Assembly: GCA_018823325.1 (NCBI GenBank)
Contig: JAHJIJ010000024.1
Span: forward strand, 1-64,000
Direction: 5' to 3'
Source of the DNA: Alphaproteobacteria bacterium
GTDB taxonomy: Bacteria; Pseudomonadota; Alphaproteobacteria; Sphingomonadales; Sphingomonadaceae
Length of the DNA stretch: 64,000 bases
Positions 33,857 through 45,025 of this stretch are shown piece by piece. Made by a program: the position numbers and the translations under genes. The notes beneath the pieces are model-generated. The model searched no databases, was not told the DNA's origin, and was given only the letters and a program-made list of their open reading frames with translations. How positions within the stretch are numbered: position 1 is the first letter of the stretch; the number at the start of each line of letters is the position of its first letter.

Positions 33857-34114
33857 ATGATGCCTGACACCTTCCGTAGCACGCGGCAAGTGCCCAGCGA
33901 GACGATCAAGAGACCGAATGTCTCGACGGAAAATCAGCCGGCGGGTGCTGCGCGGCGGCCTAGTGCCACGATCGATAGGGAACCCGCGCGCGACCCGGAA
34001 AGCGGCGGAAGCATTCCGGACAATTACGACCCGCAGTCCATGACCCGCAAAGGGGAAGCGTCAGATACCCGTGCGGTCCGTGAAGAGGCAGGTCGCAAGA
34101 TCCGCCAGGAATGA
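33857..34114 (+). CDS. Small hydrophilic protein of unknown function
   Basis: An 85-residue, Pro/Arg/Ser-rich protein (MMPDTFRSTRQVPSETIKRP ... EASDTRAVREEAGRKIRQE) with no cysteines, probably disordered. AAGGAGG lies six bases before the ATG, a strong site. It is 53 bp upstream of the hemerythrin gene and may be cotranscribed with it. Such proteins are common in sphingomonad stress loci, but I cannot assign a role. Confidence 0.65.
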   Translation: MMPDTFRSTRQVPSETIKRPNVSTENQPAGAARRPSATIDREPARDPESGGSIPDNYDPQSMTRKGEASDTRAVREEAGRKIRQE

Positions 34115-34167
34115 AGGGCAGGACAGCGAAGAGCTAACAGGACAGCAAAGAATAAGAAGAGAATGAC

Positions 34168-34734
34168 ATGTTCGACAAGGTGACGACGAGACATGGCGGA
34201 ATGGGCCGTATGGCTGGGTTCGCGGCGATCGGCCTGGCAGCGGGTTTGGCGGCCAACTTCGGCCGAAAACTGGCCGTGCAGGGGCCATCCATGCTGCAGG
34301 GCGACTGGATCGAAGCGCTGAAGGCAGAGCATGCAGCGGTATTGAAGCTGTTCGACGCACTTGAAGGGACGGATACGGATCAGCCCCGCAAGCGCAGTCT
34401 GCTCCTGATGCAGATCAAGCACGCGCTCGGCAAGCACGCTTTCGAAGAGGAAAACGTCATCTATCCTGCCTTGCGCGAGCACGGCTTCGTCACCGAGGCC
34501 GCCAGCCTCGTGGTGGATCATGGCGATGTGAAGCACTTCCTTTTCGAGCTCGATTCCATGCCCAACGACAGCTCTGACTTTCTACCCAAGGTGCGGGTGT
34601 TCCGGGAGGATCTCGAGCGGCACATGCATGAAGAGGAAGAGACAATTTTCCCGATGTTCGACGCCGCCCTGACTGATGAGCAGCGCCATAAGCTGACCGT
34701 GAACATGAACCGGGAAGGCTTCAAGCTCGCCTGA
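34168..34734 (+). CDS. Hemerythrin HHE domain protein with N-terminal membrane segment
   Basis: Residues 14-31 (RMAGFAAIGLAAGLAANF) are hydrophobic and may anchor or tether the protein. Residues 46-165 carry the hemerythrin di-iron pattern: LKAEHAAVLKLFDALE (H55), GKHAFEEENVIYPAL (H90, E94), VVDHGDVKHFLFEL (H118, H123) and ERHMHEEEETIFPMF (H152/H154, E158). Hemerythrins bind O2 or NO or repair iron centres. Probable stress role. It precedes a LacI gene by 106 bp and is likely independent of it. Confidence 0.88.
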   Translation: MFDKVTTRHGGMGRMAGFAAIGLAAGLAANFGRKLAVQGPSMLQGDWIEALKAEHAAVLKLFDALEGTDTDQPRKRSLLLMQIKHALGKHAFEEENVIYPALREHGFVTEAASLVVDHGDVKHFLFELDSMPNDSSDFLPKVRVFREDLERHMHEEEETIFPMFDAALTDEQRHKLTVNMNREGFKLA

Positions 34735-34840
34735 ACTGGGGTCAGCGGCGATGCAGGGTCTGGGGCGATCCTACGGGGTTGCTTCCCGGCAGCAATCAAC
34801 ATTCTTGTCATCCCGCACCCAAACAGCATAGGGTTCGCGC

Positions 34841-35881
34841 ATGACGAAACGTGCCCGTCGCCGAAGCAAGAACGTTGTGACGATGGCGGAGGTGGCGAAC
34901 CTTGCCGGCGTTTCGCCGATGACGGTTTCAAATGTCCTCAACAACAAGCCGAGCGTCCTGCCAGAGAGGCGGCAGGCCGTGCTCGATGCAATGGACAAGT
35001 TGAATTACCGCCCGAACGTTGCAGCTCGTGCGCTGGCCAGCGCAGGCACGATCAGGATCGGCCTTCTTTATCGCGACGTGGAGAACGCGATTCTGGGCGC
35101 TATGCTGGTTGGCGCGCTTAAGGCGTCGGCCCGTTTCGGGTTTCAGCTGATCATCCGCAGCTATGACGAAACGAAGCCGCTCGATGACGTAGCGGCTTTT
35201 GCGGTGAGCGGGATCGATGGTTTGCTGCTTCCTCCGCCGCTGTGCGAGCTTGTCAGCTTTAGCGGTATTTCGGCGAAACTCAGTATCCCGATGATCGGCC
35301 TCGCGCCGGGAACCAATCTGCCGGATATTCCCGCCGTCCGCATCGACGACGAACTGGCTGCCTATGAAGCTACTTCTCTGCTGCTGGATAAGGGGCATCG
35401 TCGGATCGGTTTCGTGAAGTTGCCCGGAGCAATGGTGGGGCAGACGCGGCTTGCCGGTATGCGCCGTGCGCTTGCAGAGCGGGGGCAGGTTCTGGAGGAA
35501 CGCTTTATTTGGGAGGCGCGTCCAATCTACGAGGCGGGTCTGGCCCTCGCGGACATGGTTTGCAAGATGGATGAGCGACCAAGCGCCATTTTGGCGGGGA
35601 GTGATGATATCGCCGCTGCGTTCGTGAACGTGATGCATCGCTGCGGATTGCGGGTTCCGGAAGATATTTCCATCGTGGGCTTTGACGACACACCGATCGC
35701 GGTGAAAATCTGGCCGGCCCTGACCACCGTTCGCCAGCCGCTCGCACGCATCGCTGAGCAGGCGACTGAACGGCTCATACAGACGATACGCAATCCTGAG
35801 CAGTATAGGAATGATGTGATCTTCATTCCCCATGAGATCATTCAGCGCGCTTCGGTCTCCGACTGTCCCGTGCCCGGCTGA
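34841..35881 (+). CDS. LacI family transcriptional regulator 1
   Basis: The N-terminal HTH (VTMAEVANLAGVSPMTVSNV, then LNNKPSVLPERRQAVLDAMD and LNYRPNVAARAL) is followed by a periplasmic-binding-protein-like effector domain with GFDDTPIAVKIWPALTTVRQ near the end. Full length (346). It is convergent with the TonB-dependent receptor gene, and a strong bidirectional terminator lies between them. It may control the receptor through the AGCGCT-centred site at 38,271-38,286, or the second LacI regulator may do so. The effector is presumably a sugar. Confidence 0.88.
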   Translation: MTKRARRRSKNVVTMAEVANLAGVSPMTVSNVLNNKPSVLPERRQAVLDAMDKLNYRPNVAARALASAGTIRIGLLYRDVENAILGAMLVGALKASARFGFQLIIRSYDETKPLDDVAAFAVSGIDGLLLPPPLCELVSFSGISAKLSIPMIGLAPGTNLPDIPAVRIDDELAAYEATSLLLDKGHRRIGFVKLPGAMVGQTRLAGMRRALAERGQVLEERFIWEARPIYEAGLALADMVCKMDERPSAILAGSDDIAAAFVNVMHRCGLRVPEDISIVGFDDTPIAVKIWPALTTVRQPLARIAEQATERLIQTIRNPEQYRNDVIFIPHEIIQRASVSDCPVPG

Positions 35882-35887
35882 TTTAAG

Positions 35888-35915
35888 AAGGGCGGTGGAT
35901 TGCTCCACCGCCCTT
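35888..35915. terminator. Bidirectional terminator hairpin
   Basis: Perfect 12-bp stem AAGGGCGGTGGA / TCCACCGCCCTT with a four-base loop, between the convergent lacI and TonB-receptor genes. The flanking A and T positions allow it to function in both directions. Confidence 0.85.
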
Positions 35916-35956
35916 AATCAAACACCGTCTACGAACGGATTAGGCATTAGCGCGCC

Positions 35957-38236
35957 TCAAAAATGCACGGCTGCACGGACACCCCAATAACGCTCACCGT
36001 CACGCAGCACCTGCTGGTACAACCGGCCGCCATTGAAGGTTGAGTTAAACAGGTTGCCCGTGAAGTTCTTGTCGAACAGGTTCTTCACGAACACCGAGAC
36101 CGAATAGGCGCCATCCTTGGCTTCCAGGCCCATGGCCGCATTCACGACAGCATAGCCATCCTGAATGGTCTTGGGATCCTGATCGAGGCTATACTGTACC
36201 TTTGTCTGATAAACGACATTCGACTGAATGAAGCCGTCAACAGGCGCGCTGTCGCCGAACGGTACCGTCTGGCGCACGTAGAATGTGCCGCGGAAGTCCG
36301 GTGCATTCGGGAGGGCGCCGCCGCTCAGGTCCTGAGATCCACCAACGCAGCCCTGCGCCGCTGTCTGGCCCACATAACAGGGGCCGATAGGGAACTCATC
36401 GACCTTGGCGTCCGACCAGGTGCCGCCAAGCGAGATATCGAGAAGCCGGGTGGGCTTCAGCGTCGCTTCGACCTCGATGCCGCGCGTCGAGACGGTGCCA
36501 GCATTCAACAGGTAGAAGGAAATATCCCCCGGCAGGCGTGCCTGTGACTGGTAGCCCCGATATTTGGTGTAGAACACCGCGGCGTTTAGCGAGAGCTTGC
36601 GGTCCAGCGTCTGGATCTTTGCACCAATCTCGAACGCATCTGACTGTTCCGGGTTCACGGGCTGGTCGGTGGGCTGGGTGGCGAAAATCAGGTTGAAGCC
36701 CTTGCCCTTGTAGCCGCGTGCGTAGCTTGCATAGACATTGCCGAGCTCGGCCAGGCTCTGCCGAACGCCGATCTTGCCAACGAGCGCCGTATCGTCCGTG
36801 GAGTTCGAGAAATTGGCCGCTGTGCCAGTCGCTCCGCCCAGTGCGGAATCGCCGGGCACCAGCACGTCGGCAGGGTTGCGGACGGCGCCCCAGTCGAGCG
36901 TTTCATGAAGCAAGCGCAGGCCACCAAACAGCTGTGTGTTCGCTGTGAGATCGATGTTCGTGCTGATGAACGCGGCAACATTGGAGCTCGAAGTATTGCC
37001 GGAGAACTGGCCGCTCCGAGGGCCGGCAACGAACACCTGGCGACGCTGGAAGGTCGTATCGATGTCCACCTTGGATGCGAAGGCGCCCAAAAGCAGGTCA
37101 AAGCCGCCAAGATCGTCCGAAACGAGGCGAACCTCCTGAGTCAGTTGCTGCAGCGATGTCGTACCGCTGTTGACGTCCCACAAGTTCACGCCGGGGACGG
37201 GTGTCGTCAGCGACGTAAAGTCTGTGTCGCCGCGACCGATGAAATCCCATTTCCTGATCGCGCTGATCGAAACCAGCTCAAAATCATCACCAAGACGGGC
37301 CTTGATGCGCGCGGAAATGCCCCACTGCTCGCTGTTATTGGTGTTGTCGGCATTCATATTGACCTGCCGGTTCTCGGCAGACGGAATGACGGGCGCTACG
37401 GCGTTGGTATAGGCAGCCGTGCCCAGTTCCCGCAGTGTGGGGACGGTGGTGTCACTGCCCTTGCTGTAGTCGCCAATCAGCATGATCTCCAGATCGTTCG
37501 TTGGCTCGAACTGCAACTTCGCTCGCGTGCCCCAGACATGGTAGCCCGAGAGTTTACTGTCGCCGACGCCAGAGACGTTGTCGACGAAGCCGTCATAGTC
37601 CTTGAAGAAGCCGCTCAGGCTGAAACCAAGCACATCATTGACCGGACCTGAAAGCGAGCCGCGCAGCTGCAGTTCGCCGCCCTCTGCGTACATCGCATCG
37701 AAATCGCCTGTGAGCGTGCGGCTGGGCGCCTTGGTCGTGACCGAGACGAGGCCAGCCGATGCGTTCTTGCCGAACAGAGTGGATTGCGGGCCACGCAAAA
37801 CTTCCACCCGCTGCACATCGATGAGATCCTGGAACCCCTGGCCGGAACGGGCCATCGGCACATCGTCAACGATCACGGAGACCGCCGGTTCAGTCGCCGC
37901 CGAGAACACCGTTGTACCGATGCCACGAATGCTGAGCGAGCTGTTGGACTGGTTGCTACCTTTGGTGAATGTCAGTGACGGGGCGGCATTGGCGACCGAC
38001 TCGACGGATGATGCGCCGATCGCGTTCAGCTGCTCGCCGGTGACGACGGAAACCGCAACGGGAACCTCCTGAAGGGTTTGCTCACGCAGCGCTGCTGTAA
38101 CAACGATTTCGCTAATCTCGGTGTCTTCACCGCCCTGAGCTGCGGCCATTTCTGTCTGGGCCACTGCTGCATGCGGCAGCACGAGGGCAAGCGCGCTGAT
38201 GTTGCACAACGCCAGGCATTTGAAACGGTAGGTCAT
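35957..38236 (-). CDS. TonB-dependent outer-membrane receptor
   Basis: A signal peptide (CLALCNISALALVLPHAAVA) is followed by a TonB box-like DTEISEIVVTA (about 38-48), the plug domain (LREQTLQEVPVAVSVVTGEQ, FSAATEPAVSVIVDDVPM, RVEVLRGPQSTLFGKNAS) and a 22-stranded barrel ending in Phe (WGVRAAVHF). At 759 residues it is a typical sphingomonad FecA-like oligosaccharide or siderophore receptor. Context with GH3, sulfatases and a LacI-type palindrome 35 bases upstream favours a sulfated glycan or glycoside as ligand. Transport would need the TonB-ExbBD complex encoded further right. Confidence 0.92.
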   Translation of the reverse strand: MTYRFKCLALCNISALALVLPHAAVAQTEMAAAQGGEDTEISEIVVTAALREQTLQEVPVAVSVVTGEQLNAIGASSVESVANAAPSLTFTKGSNQSNSSLSIRGIGTTVFSAATEPAVSVIVDDVPMARSGQGFQDLIDVQRVEVLRGPQSTLFGKNASAGLVSVTTKAPSRTLTGDFDAMYAEGGELQLRGSLSGPVNDVLGFSLSGFFKDYDGFVDNVSGVGDSKLSGYHVWGTRAKLQFEPTNDLEIMLIGDYSKGSDTTVPTLRELGTAAYTNAVAPVIPSAENRQVNMNADNTNNSEQWGISARIKARLGDDFELVSISAIRKWDFIGRGDTDFTSLTTPVPGVNLWDVNSGTTSLQQLTQEVRLVSDDLGGFDLLLGAFASKVDIDTTFQRRQVFVAGPRSGQFSGNTSSSNVAAFISTNIDLTANTQLFGGLRLLHETLDWGAVRNPADVLVPGDSALGGATGTAANFSNSTDDTALVGKIGVRQSLAELGNVYASYARGYKGKGFNLIFATQPTDQPVNPEQSDAFEIGAKIQTLDRKLSLNAAVFYTKYRGYQSQARLPGDISFYLLNAGTVSTRGIEVEATLKPTRLLDISLGGTWSDAKVDEFPIGPCYVGQTAAQGCVGGSQDLSGGALPNAPDFRGTFYVRQTVPFGDSAPVDGFIQSNVVYQTKVQYSLDQDPKTIQDGYAVVNAAMGLEAKDGAYSVSVFVKNLFDKNFTGNLFNSTFNGGRLYQQVLRDGERYWGVRAAVHF

Positions 38237-38270
38237 ATTCCTCCCCTTTTTAAGATTGTCGTGGCTAGAT

Positions 38271-38286
38271 GATTTAGCGCTACATA
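38271..38286. promoter_or_regulatory. LacI-type operator upstream of the TonB receptor
   Basis: GATTTAGCGCTACATA matches the perfect palindrome TATGTAGCGCTACATA at 43,628 in 14 of 16 positions and has the same AGCGCT centre. It ends 35 bases upstream of the receptor start, near the likely promoter. Confidence 0.6.
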
Positions 38287-38523
38287 ACGTCGACGAAGCA
38301 TGGCGTCAACCTGACCCGAAGTTTTGGGACAGCTCCGCTGAAATCATGCGATCTTAGAAGGCAGTTGAGCGCTCGCCCCGCGGAGCCTCGTTATGTCAAT
38401 GGACGCGAAGCCAGCAGCTCACTTTGAAACTGTGCTTTAGCGCAGTCGTCGGCTGAAGCGGTTGGCGGAGCGAGAACTGATCCTCATTGGCTCCGCTCGC
38501 GCGATATCACGCTCCTCTTTCTC

Positions 38524-39783
38524 TCATCGCGACCGCCTGATCGGCGCGATTGCCAACGCGCCCAGCAGTGCGAAAACAGTGCCGGCGATGAAGACGGCGG
38601 CGTAGTTCTCGCCATTCGCGCTGCCCAGAACAAGGATGACGGGCGCGAGGGCGGGGGCCAGCGATTGCGGCAGCGAGTTTGCGATCTGGAACACCCCCAT
38701 ATCCTTCGCCCGCTCTTCCTTGTTGGGGAGAATGGCCGCGAGGAGCGCAAGATCGACGGCGAAGTAGAGTCCCTTTCCAAGCCCCGCCACAGCAACACCC
38801 ACCAGGAATTGCGGCACCGATGGTGCGAGGGCGACAAGCAGGAAGCCGGTGGCCTCGATAATGGCAGCCAGCGCAACGAGGGGCTTTCGCCGCCCGGTCC
38901 AGTCCGAAATGAAGCCGCCGATGATTGAAATGCTGATGGTGGCGATAGCAATGATCGCCATCGACTTGACCATGACTTGCGTGGCGTCGGTCCGCTCGAG
39001 CGATAGCTGATCGGTCAGAAAGAACAGTTGATAGGTCAGCAAAAACGACCAGGCCATCATGATGAGAAAGCGGCTGACGAAGGCCCAGCTGAAATCGTGA
39101 TCGAGAAACGGCTTTATCAGCGCACGGGGAATGGCTGCGAGTTCCGTCCGCGGGCTGTCCTCCTCGGTCGGCAGACGGTCCGGCAGGATGAGGACGAGCG
39201 CGAGGATGCCGATCACCGTGATACCAAACGGCGCGAGGAACATGAGTAGCGTGGAGGCCTGTGTGAACTGCGTGATCCAGCTTCCTGCGAAGGTGGCCGC
39301 GGTCGACGTCATGCCGAGCATGCCCGCGACGCGGCCTTGCAGGCGGAATGGGATCACGTCGGGCAGGATCGGAAGGCAGGCGGACTGCATGGCATTGAAG
39401 CCGGCCTGGCAGATGATCCAACCAAGCCCGAGGAGCAGCAGGTTGGGCGCCGTCCCCAATATGATCAGGCCGACCGCACTGACGGTCAATCCGCCCAACA
39501 GCCAAGGCCGGCGACGCCCAAAACGACTTCGGGTCCTGTCGGACAGTGCACCACAGACAGGAGCGGAGACGAGCGCCACGAATGCGCCTGAGGCAAGAAT
39601 AACACCCAGCCATTGTCCCTTCTCGGCCTCGGTTGCGATCTCACCGACGCGCAGGGCAATTGTCAGGACGACCGGTGTGAGCAGAGCCACCCAGATGCCG
39701 AACTGGGCGAGCACATACACCGCAACGAAGCCGCCTGAGACGCGGCGGACGTCACCGACTGAAGCATCCTGTCCTGTCGTCAT
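38524..39783 (-). CDS. MFS transporter, GPH/SUT-like sugar:cation symporter
   Basis: About 12 hydrophobic segments. The loop 2-3 signature GALSDRTRSRFGRRRPWLLGG-type motif (GALSDRTRSRFGRRRPW) is characteristic of the SUT/GPH branch that imports disaccharides and glycosides. The ATG at 39783 follows GGGAGAC; a TTG start at 39801 is less likely. It starts 30 bp after the upstream sulfatase gene and is in the same operon as sulfatase 3 and the GH3 gene. Likely inner-membrane importer of the desulfated sugar. Confidence 0.88.
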   Translation of the reverse strand: MTTGQDASVGDVRRVSGGFVAVYVLAQFGIWVALLTPVVLTIALRVGEIATEAEKGQWLGVILASGAFVALVSAPVCGALSDRTRSRFGRRRPWLLGGLTVSAVGLIILGTAPNLLLLGLGWIICQAGFNAMQSACLPILPDVIPFRLQGRVAGMLGMTSTAATFAGSWITQFTQASTLLMFLAPFGITVIGILALVLILPDRLPTEEDSPRTELAAIPRALIKPFLDHDFSWAFVSRFLIMMAWSFLLTYQLFFLTDQLSLERTDATQVMVKSMAIIAIATISISIIGGFISDWTGRRKPLVALAAIIEATGFLLVALAPSVPQFLVGVAVAGLGKGLYFAVDLALLAAILPNKEERAKDMGVFQIANSLPQSLAPALAPVILVLGSANGENYAAVFIAGTVFALLGALAIAPIRRSR

Positions 39784-39813
39784 CTTGAGTCTCCCAAGCA
39801 AGCCGCAGCTGCG

Positions 39814-41493
<1,680 letters not shown>

Positions 41494-41584
41494 GATGGCA
41501 TGTCCTTCTTGTTGTTCCCACTGGCGTACAGGATCCCGGTCGAGCGATTGACCGGAGCGTGCAGATGTGAACCGCCCTTTCCGC

Positions 41585-43276
41585 CTACCATTGCAACTGT
41601 TCCATGCCGCAGAAGGGGTCGACGGGACTGTCTCCCGTGAAGGGAAGCTTGCCGAGGAGGCGCTGGACCAGCTCTTCCTGAACGACGGGCAATGCGCTGT
41701 AGGCGTTAACACATGTCGACATATTCGGGGCATCGTAGAGATAATAAGGTTGCCCGAAAGAAATCAGCAGCGTGGGAATTTCGCGGTTGAACTGGATCAT
41801 GGCGTGGCGCGACCCACCATGCAGCTTCGTGAAATCGAGATAGATGTGGCTGATCGATGGTGTCGCTTCCTGGCCAACGAGATACAGCAGCAGATCGCAA
41901 TCCTCAGGGGTGGGGAGAGCTTCAGGATCAAAGACGCGGATATCGTGTCCGCGGGATTTGAGCGCGTCCAGCAGCGGATCGAAACTGCGCGGTGCTGCGC
42001 CTGACACGAAGTTCCAGCCTTCATCGGCGATCACGACGATTTGTCGGTGGCGTTTGGCGTCGAGCGGCAGAAGCGCTTGGCTGTCCTTGACGAGTGTTAT
42101 GCTTCTGCCGGCGATCTGCCGCGCCGTCTCGCGATGATCGTCATTGTTGAGTCTGGCTTTCAAGGTATCGAGCGGTGGCAACCGCTCTTCCGGCGTCGCG
42201 CGGTGCAGGCCGAGCGCAGCCTTCAGGGATAGCATGCGGGTGACTGCCTCCTCCAGACGCTGCTCTGAGAGGCGCCCCTCCCGCAAGCCTTTGAGCATCC
42301 GGTTCATGTCCTCGCTGGGCTCTCGGCTGAACAGGAAGACGTCGCATCCGTTTTCAATCACGGCCGGCACGGCGGTGTCACGGTCCATCCAACTCGTCAG
42401 ACCGCCCATGACTGTCGCATCCGAGACGACGAGACCACGAAAGCCGAGTTCGTCCCGGAGCAGGTCCTGATTGAGTAGCCGACAAACTGTAGCAGGGGCG
42501 AAGGCTTCCCGTCCAAGGCCGGGGAAACGTGCGCGCGCAAACGCCGGGAAAGCGATATGCGCTGACATGATCGTCATCACACCCGCGTCGATCATTGACC
42601 GGAAGATCCGCCCGAAGGTTCGCTCCCATTCGTCCATCGAGAGAGAGTTGACCGACGTGCTCAGATGCTGGTCACGATCGTCGATTCCGTCGCCAGGCCA
42701 GTGCTTCGCGCAGGCGGCCAGCCCCTCCGATTGCAGGGTGCGGATGTAAAGGCTCGCCTGATTGATGATCCGCTGCGGATCGGACCCGTATGAGCGCGTG
42801 CCGACCACGGCATTGCGGAAGGCCCGATTGATGTCGACCACGGGCGTGAAGGACCAGTTATAGCCCAGCGCCCGGCTTTCTTTCCCCACGTTGCGGGCAA
42901 GCTGCTCGCTCAGGCCGAGGTCGTTGCAGGCGGCAACCCCCATCTGGTTGGGAATCTGCGTTGCGAACGGGGGGCTCAGCATCCCGCCCTCAATGTCTCC
43001 TGAAAGGATCAGGGGCAGTTCGGAGCGCTCAAGCTGCGCTTGAGTCGCGCGCCATGCGGCTTCCAGATCATGCGTTGGAAAACGGTGAACGCCCCCGGGC
43101 GCGAAGCCAGCCAACCAGTCGACCTCTTCCTCGGTGTCGTGCCGTGATGACAGCACAAAGAGTTGTGCGATCTTCTGTTCCGTCGAAAGGTTGTCGCGCG
43201 TGCGATCCACCCATGCACGGTCTTGTGCCGAGAGGGAGAGGGGGTCGACTGCTGGAAAGTGATCGCTGGTCATCAT
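41585..43276 (-). CDS. Glycoside hydrolase family 3, NagZ-like beta-N-acetylhexosaminidase
   Basis: The (beta/alpha)8 domain has LPLILSGDIEGGMLS, GYNWSFTPVVDIN, the NagZ-like KHWPGDGIDDRDQH at 191-204 (conserved His-Asp pair) and GFRGLVVSDATVMGG with nucleophile Asp286. A second Rossmann-like domain (GRSITLVKDSQALLPLDAKR ... ISFGQPYYLYDAP) follows, as in two-domain GH3 enzymes. There is no signal peptide, so it is probably cytoplasmic. Start is ATG 43276 or 43273. First gene of the GH3-sulfatase-MFS operon. It would release N-acetylhexosamine or glucose from imported oligosaccharides. Confidence 0.88.
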   Translation of the reverse strand: MMTSDHFPAVDPLSLSAQDRAWVDRTRDNLSTEQKIAQLFVLSSRHDTEEEVDWLAGFAPGGVHRFPTHDLEAAWRATQAQLERSELPLILSGDIEGGMLSPPFATQIPNQMGVAACNDLGLSEQLARNVGKESRALGYNWSFTPVVDINRAFRNAVVGTRSYGSDPQRIINQASLYIRTLQSEGLAACAKHWPGDGIDDRDQHLSTSVNSLSMDEWERTFGRIFRSMIDAGVMTIMSAHIAFPAFARARFPGLGREAFAPATVCRLLNQDLLRDELGFRGLVVSDATVMGGLTSWMDRDTAVPAVIENGCDVFLFSREPSEDMNRMLKGLREGRLSEQRLEEAVTRMLSLKAALGLHRATPEERLPPLDTLKARLNNDDHRETARQIAGRSITLVKDSQALLPLDAKRHRQIVVIADEGWNFVSGAAPRSFDPLLDALKSRGHDIRVFDPEALPTPEDCDLLLYLVGQEATPSISHIYLDFTKLHGGSRHAMIQFNREIPTLLISFGQPYYLYDAPNMSTCVNAYSALPVVQEELVQRLLGKLPFTGDSPVDPFCGMEQLQW

Positions 43277-43944
43277 ACTCGGAAATTTGCGGTACAGGAG
43301 GGTTGGCTGCAGCGTGCTTCGATACCCAGGCTTGGCCCGGATGTCCGGTGCCTGCCTGGAGGGAGGAGCGGCAGGCACCGGATACAAAGGCGCCAAGTGT
43401 AAGGACCCGGCGCCCATGCGGAAATCGTTGGCGCGGCACGCGCTTAATTCGATCGTGGGCTTAGGCAACGGCGCCTTCACGTCGATCGGTGCTCAACAAG
43501 CGGCATGCTCATAACAATGAGCGAGGGTTTTGAAGAGGAGAACACCGTTCTTGAGAACCCCAACACAACCTCCCTGCTGTCGTCTTATAAGCGCCGGTGA
43601 AATTCGGAGCCACGTGTATATAAACAGTATGTAGCGCTACATATAAGGTTCTGGCGGAAAGTCAAATCTCTGGACGTCGGCTTGCCGTGACGCAAGAGAA
43701 GCCGCTTTGAAGTTCAGGGTCTGCAGTCCCGCAAGGTGGATGGGGACGGCTTTACGTTCTTCTCCGCAGGATCAAAGCACGCAGTAAGCTCCCGCTGCAG
43801 TGGCCCGGTCCATGGATCAGGTTGTTGCCCGGCACGCCGAACTGCCTGATGCATAGGGGATCCGCTCTTTCCGCGCGGTGCCGGGCTTCTTGTCGACTGA
43901 TCAGCAGCTTGCAAGAGATCAGCGGTAAGATAGAACTGGAAGAC
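43277..43944. other. Divergent regulatory region between GH3 and lacI 2
   Basis: This 668-bp interval has no supportable gene. It contains the palindromic operator at 43,628-43,643 and A+T-rich promoter-like sequence just before it (about 43,610-43,630). The distance to both flanking start codons is unusually long (about 350 and 300 bases), so long leaders or a further unseen small gene are possible. Confidence 0.5.
43628..43643. promoter_or_regulatory. Perfect 16-bp palindromic LacI-type operator
   Basis: TATGTAGCGCTACATA is self-complementary, with the AGCGCT centre typical of LacI-family operators. It lies between the divergent GH3 operon and lacI 2 gene, so one repressor could control both. 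A 14/16 copy precedes the TonB receptor. Confidence 0.75.
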
Positions 43945-44994
43945 ATGAACAGGTCAGCATTGCTTCAGGGTCGGCAAGGCCCAGCGCGCATCATGGACGT
44001 GGCCCAAAGGGCCGGTGTCTCGTTGAAGAGCGTGTCGAGGGTGATCAACAATGAGCCACATGTCACACCGAAGCTGAGGGCAAAGGTCGAGACGGCAATA
44101 CGGGAACTCAACTATATTCCCGACACGGCAGCGCGTTCCCTGGCTGGAGCCCGCAGTTTCACTGTCGGTATCCTCTTCGATAATCCCAGCCCGAACTACA
44201 CAATGGAAGCAATGGGCGGCGCTTACCGCGCCTGTCAGAACCGCGGCTATCATCTGCGGATCGACCATGTGAACAGCGATGTTCCAGACGACAGTTTTGC
44301 GGAGCAACTCGACGCAGTTCTTCGCAACAGTCGGAACGATGGCTTCGTTTTGACTCCCCCGCTTTCGGACGACCCTCGCGTGCTGGACGATTTTGACCAG
44401 CGGGGTGTGAAGTATGTCCGCGTTGCTCCGGTGGATCGTGGTGATCGTTCGCCATGCGTGTTCATCGATGATGCGGAGGCAGCGGCTGAGCTTGCCCGCT
44501 ATTTGTGGGATCGCGGTCATCGTCGGTTCGGGATGATCTGTGGGCCTGCCCGCCACGGCGCCTCGGCGGACCGGCGGGCAGGGTTTGTCGGTCAACTCAA
44601 GGCGCTTGATCCAGAGATCGAGATTGCCGCGGTGAATGGTGACTTCGAGTTCGCAAGCGGTATTGAAGGCGGACGCAAGCTGCTCGCTTCGCCCGACCGT
44701 CCCACAGCGATCTTTGCCGCTAACGACGATATGGCGGCTGGTGCGATGGTTGCCTGCGCCCAAGCTGGCCTCAGCATTCCAGGCGATGTCTCGATCTGCG
44801 GTTTCGACGACAGCTGGGTGGCAAAGTCGGTCTGGCCCTATCTGACGACGATCTATCAGCCGATCGCCGAAATGGCTGACGTGGCGGTCAACCTCTTGCT
44901 CAACCGGGATTTCGACAAGGCAGCCCAGACCGCTCGCAAGCTTGAATACCGCCTCGTCGAACGCGCATCGGTCGCATCACCTCTGCAAAGCTGA
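43945..44994 (+). CDS. LacI family transcriptional regulator 2
   Basis: HTH region ARIMDVAQRAGVSLKSVSRV, then INNEPHVTPKLRAKVETAIR and LNYIPDTAARSL; effector domain with FTVGILFDNPSPNYTMEAMG, YLWDRGHRRFGMICG, IFAANDDMAAGAMVACAQAG and VSICGFDDSWVAKSVWPYLT. 349 residues, full length. The ATG at 43945 is preferred; the frame open back to 43822 adds an uncharacteristic N-terminus. Position beside the palindromic operator suggests autoregulation and control of the GH3-sulfatase-MFS operon. Convergent with the next sulfatase gene. Confidence 0.9.
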   Translation: MNRSALLQGRQGPARIMDVAQRAGVSLKSVSRVINNEPHVTPKLRAKVETAIRELNYIPDTAARSLAGARSFTVGILFDNPSPNYTMEAMGGAYRACQNRGYHLRIDHVNSDVPDDSFAEQLDAVLRNSRNDGFVLTPPLSDDPRVLDDFDQRGVKYVRVAPVDRGDRSPCVFIDDAEAAAELARYLWDRGHRRFGMICGPARHGASADRRAGFVGQLKALDPEIEIAAVNGDFEFASGIEGGRKLLASPDRPTAIFAANDDMAAGAMVACAQAGLSIPGDVSICGFDDSWVAKSVWPYLTTIYQPIAEMADVAVNLLLNRDFDKAAQTARKLEYRLVERASVASPLQS

Positions 44995-45025
44995 CGGCCC
45001 GCGGTCATCCAACAGGAGGTGAAGG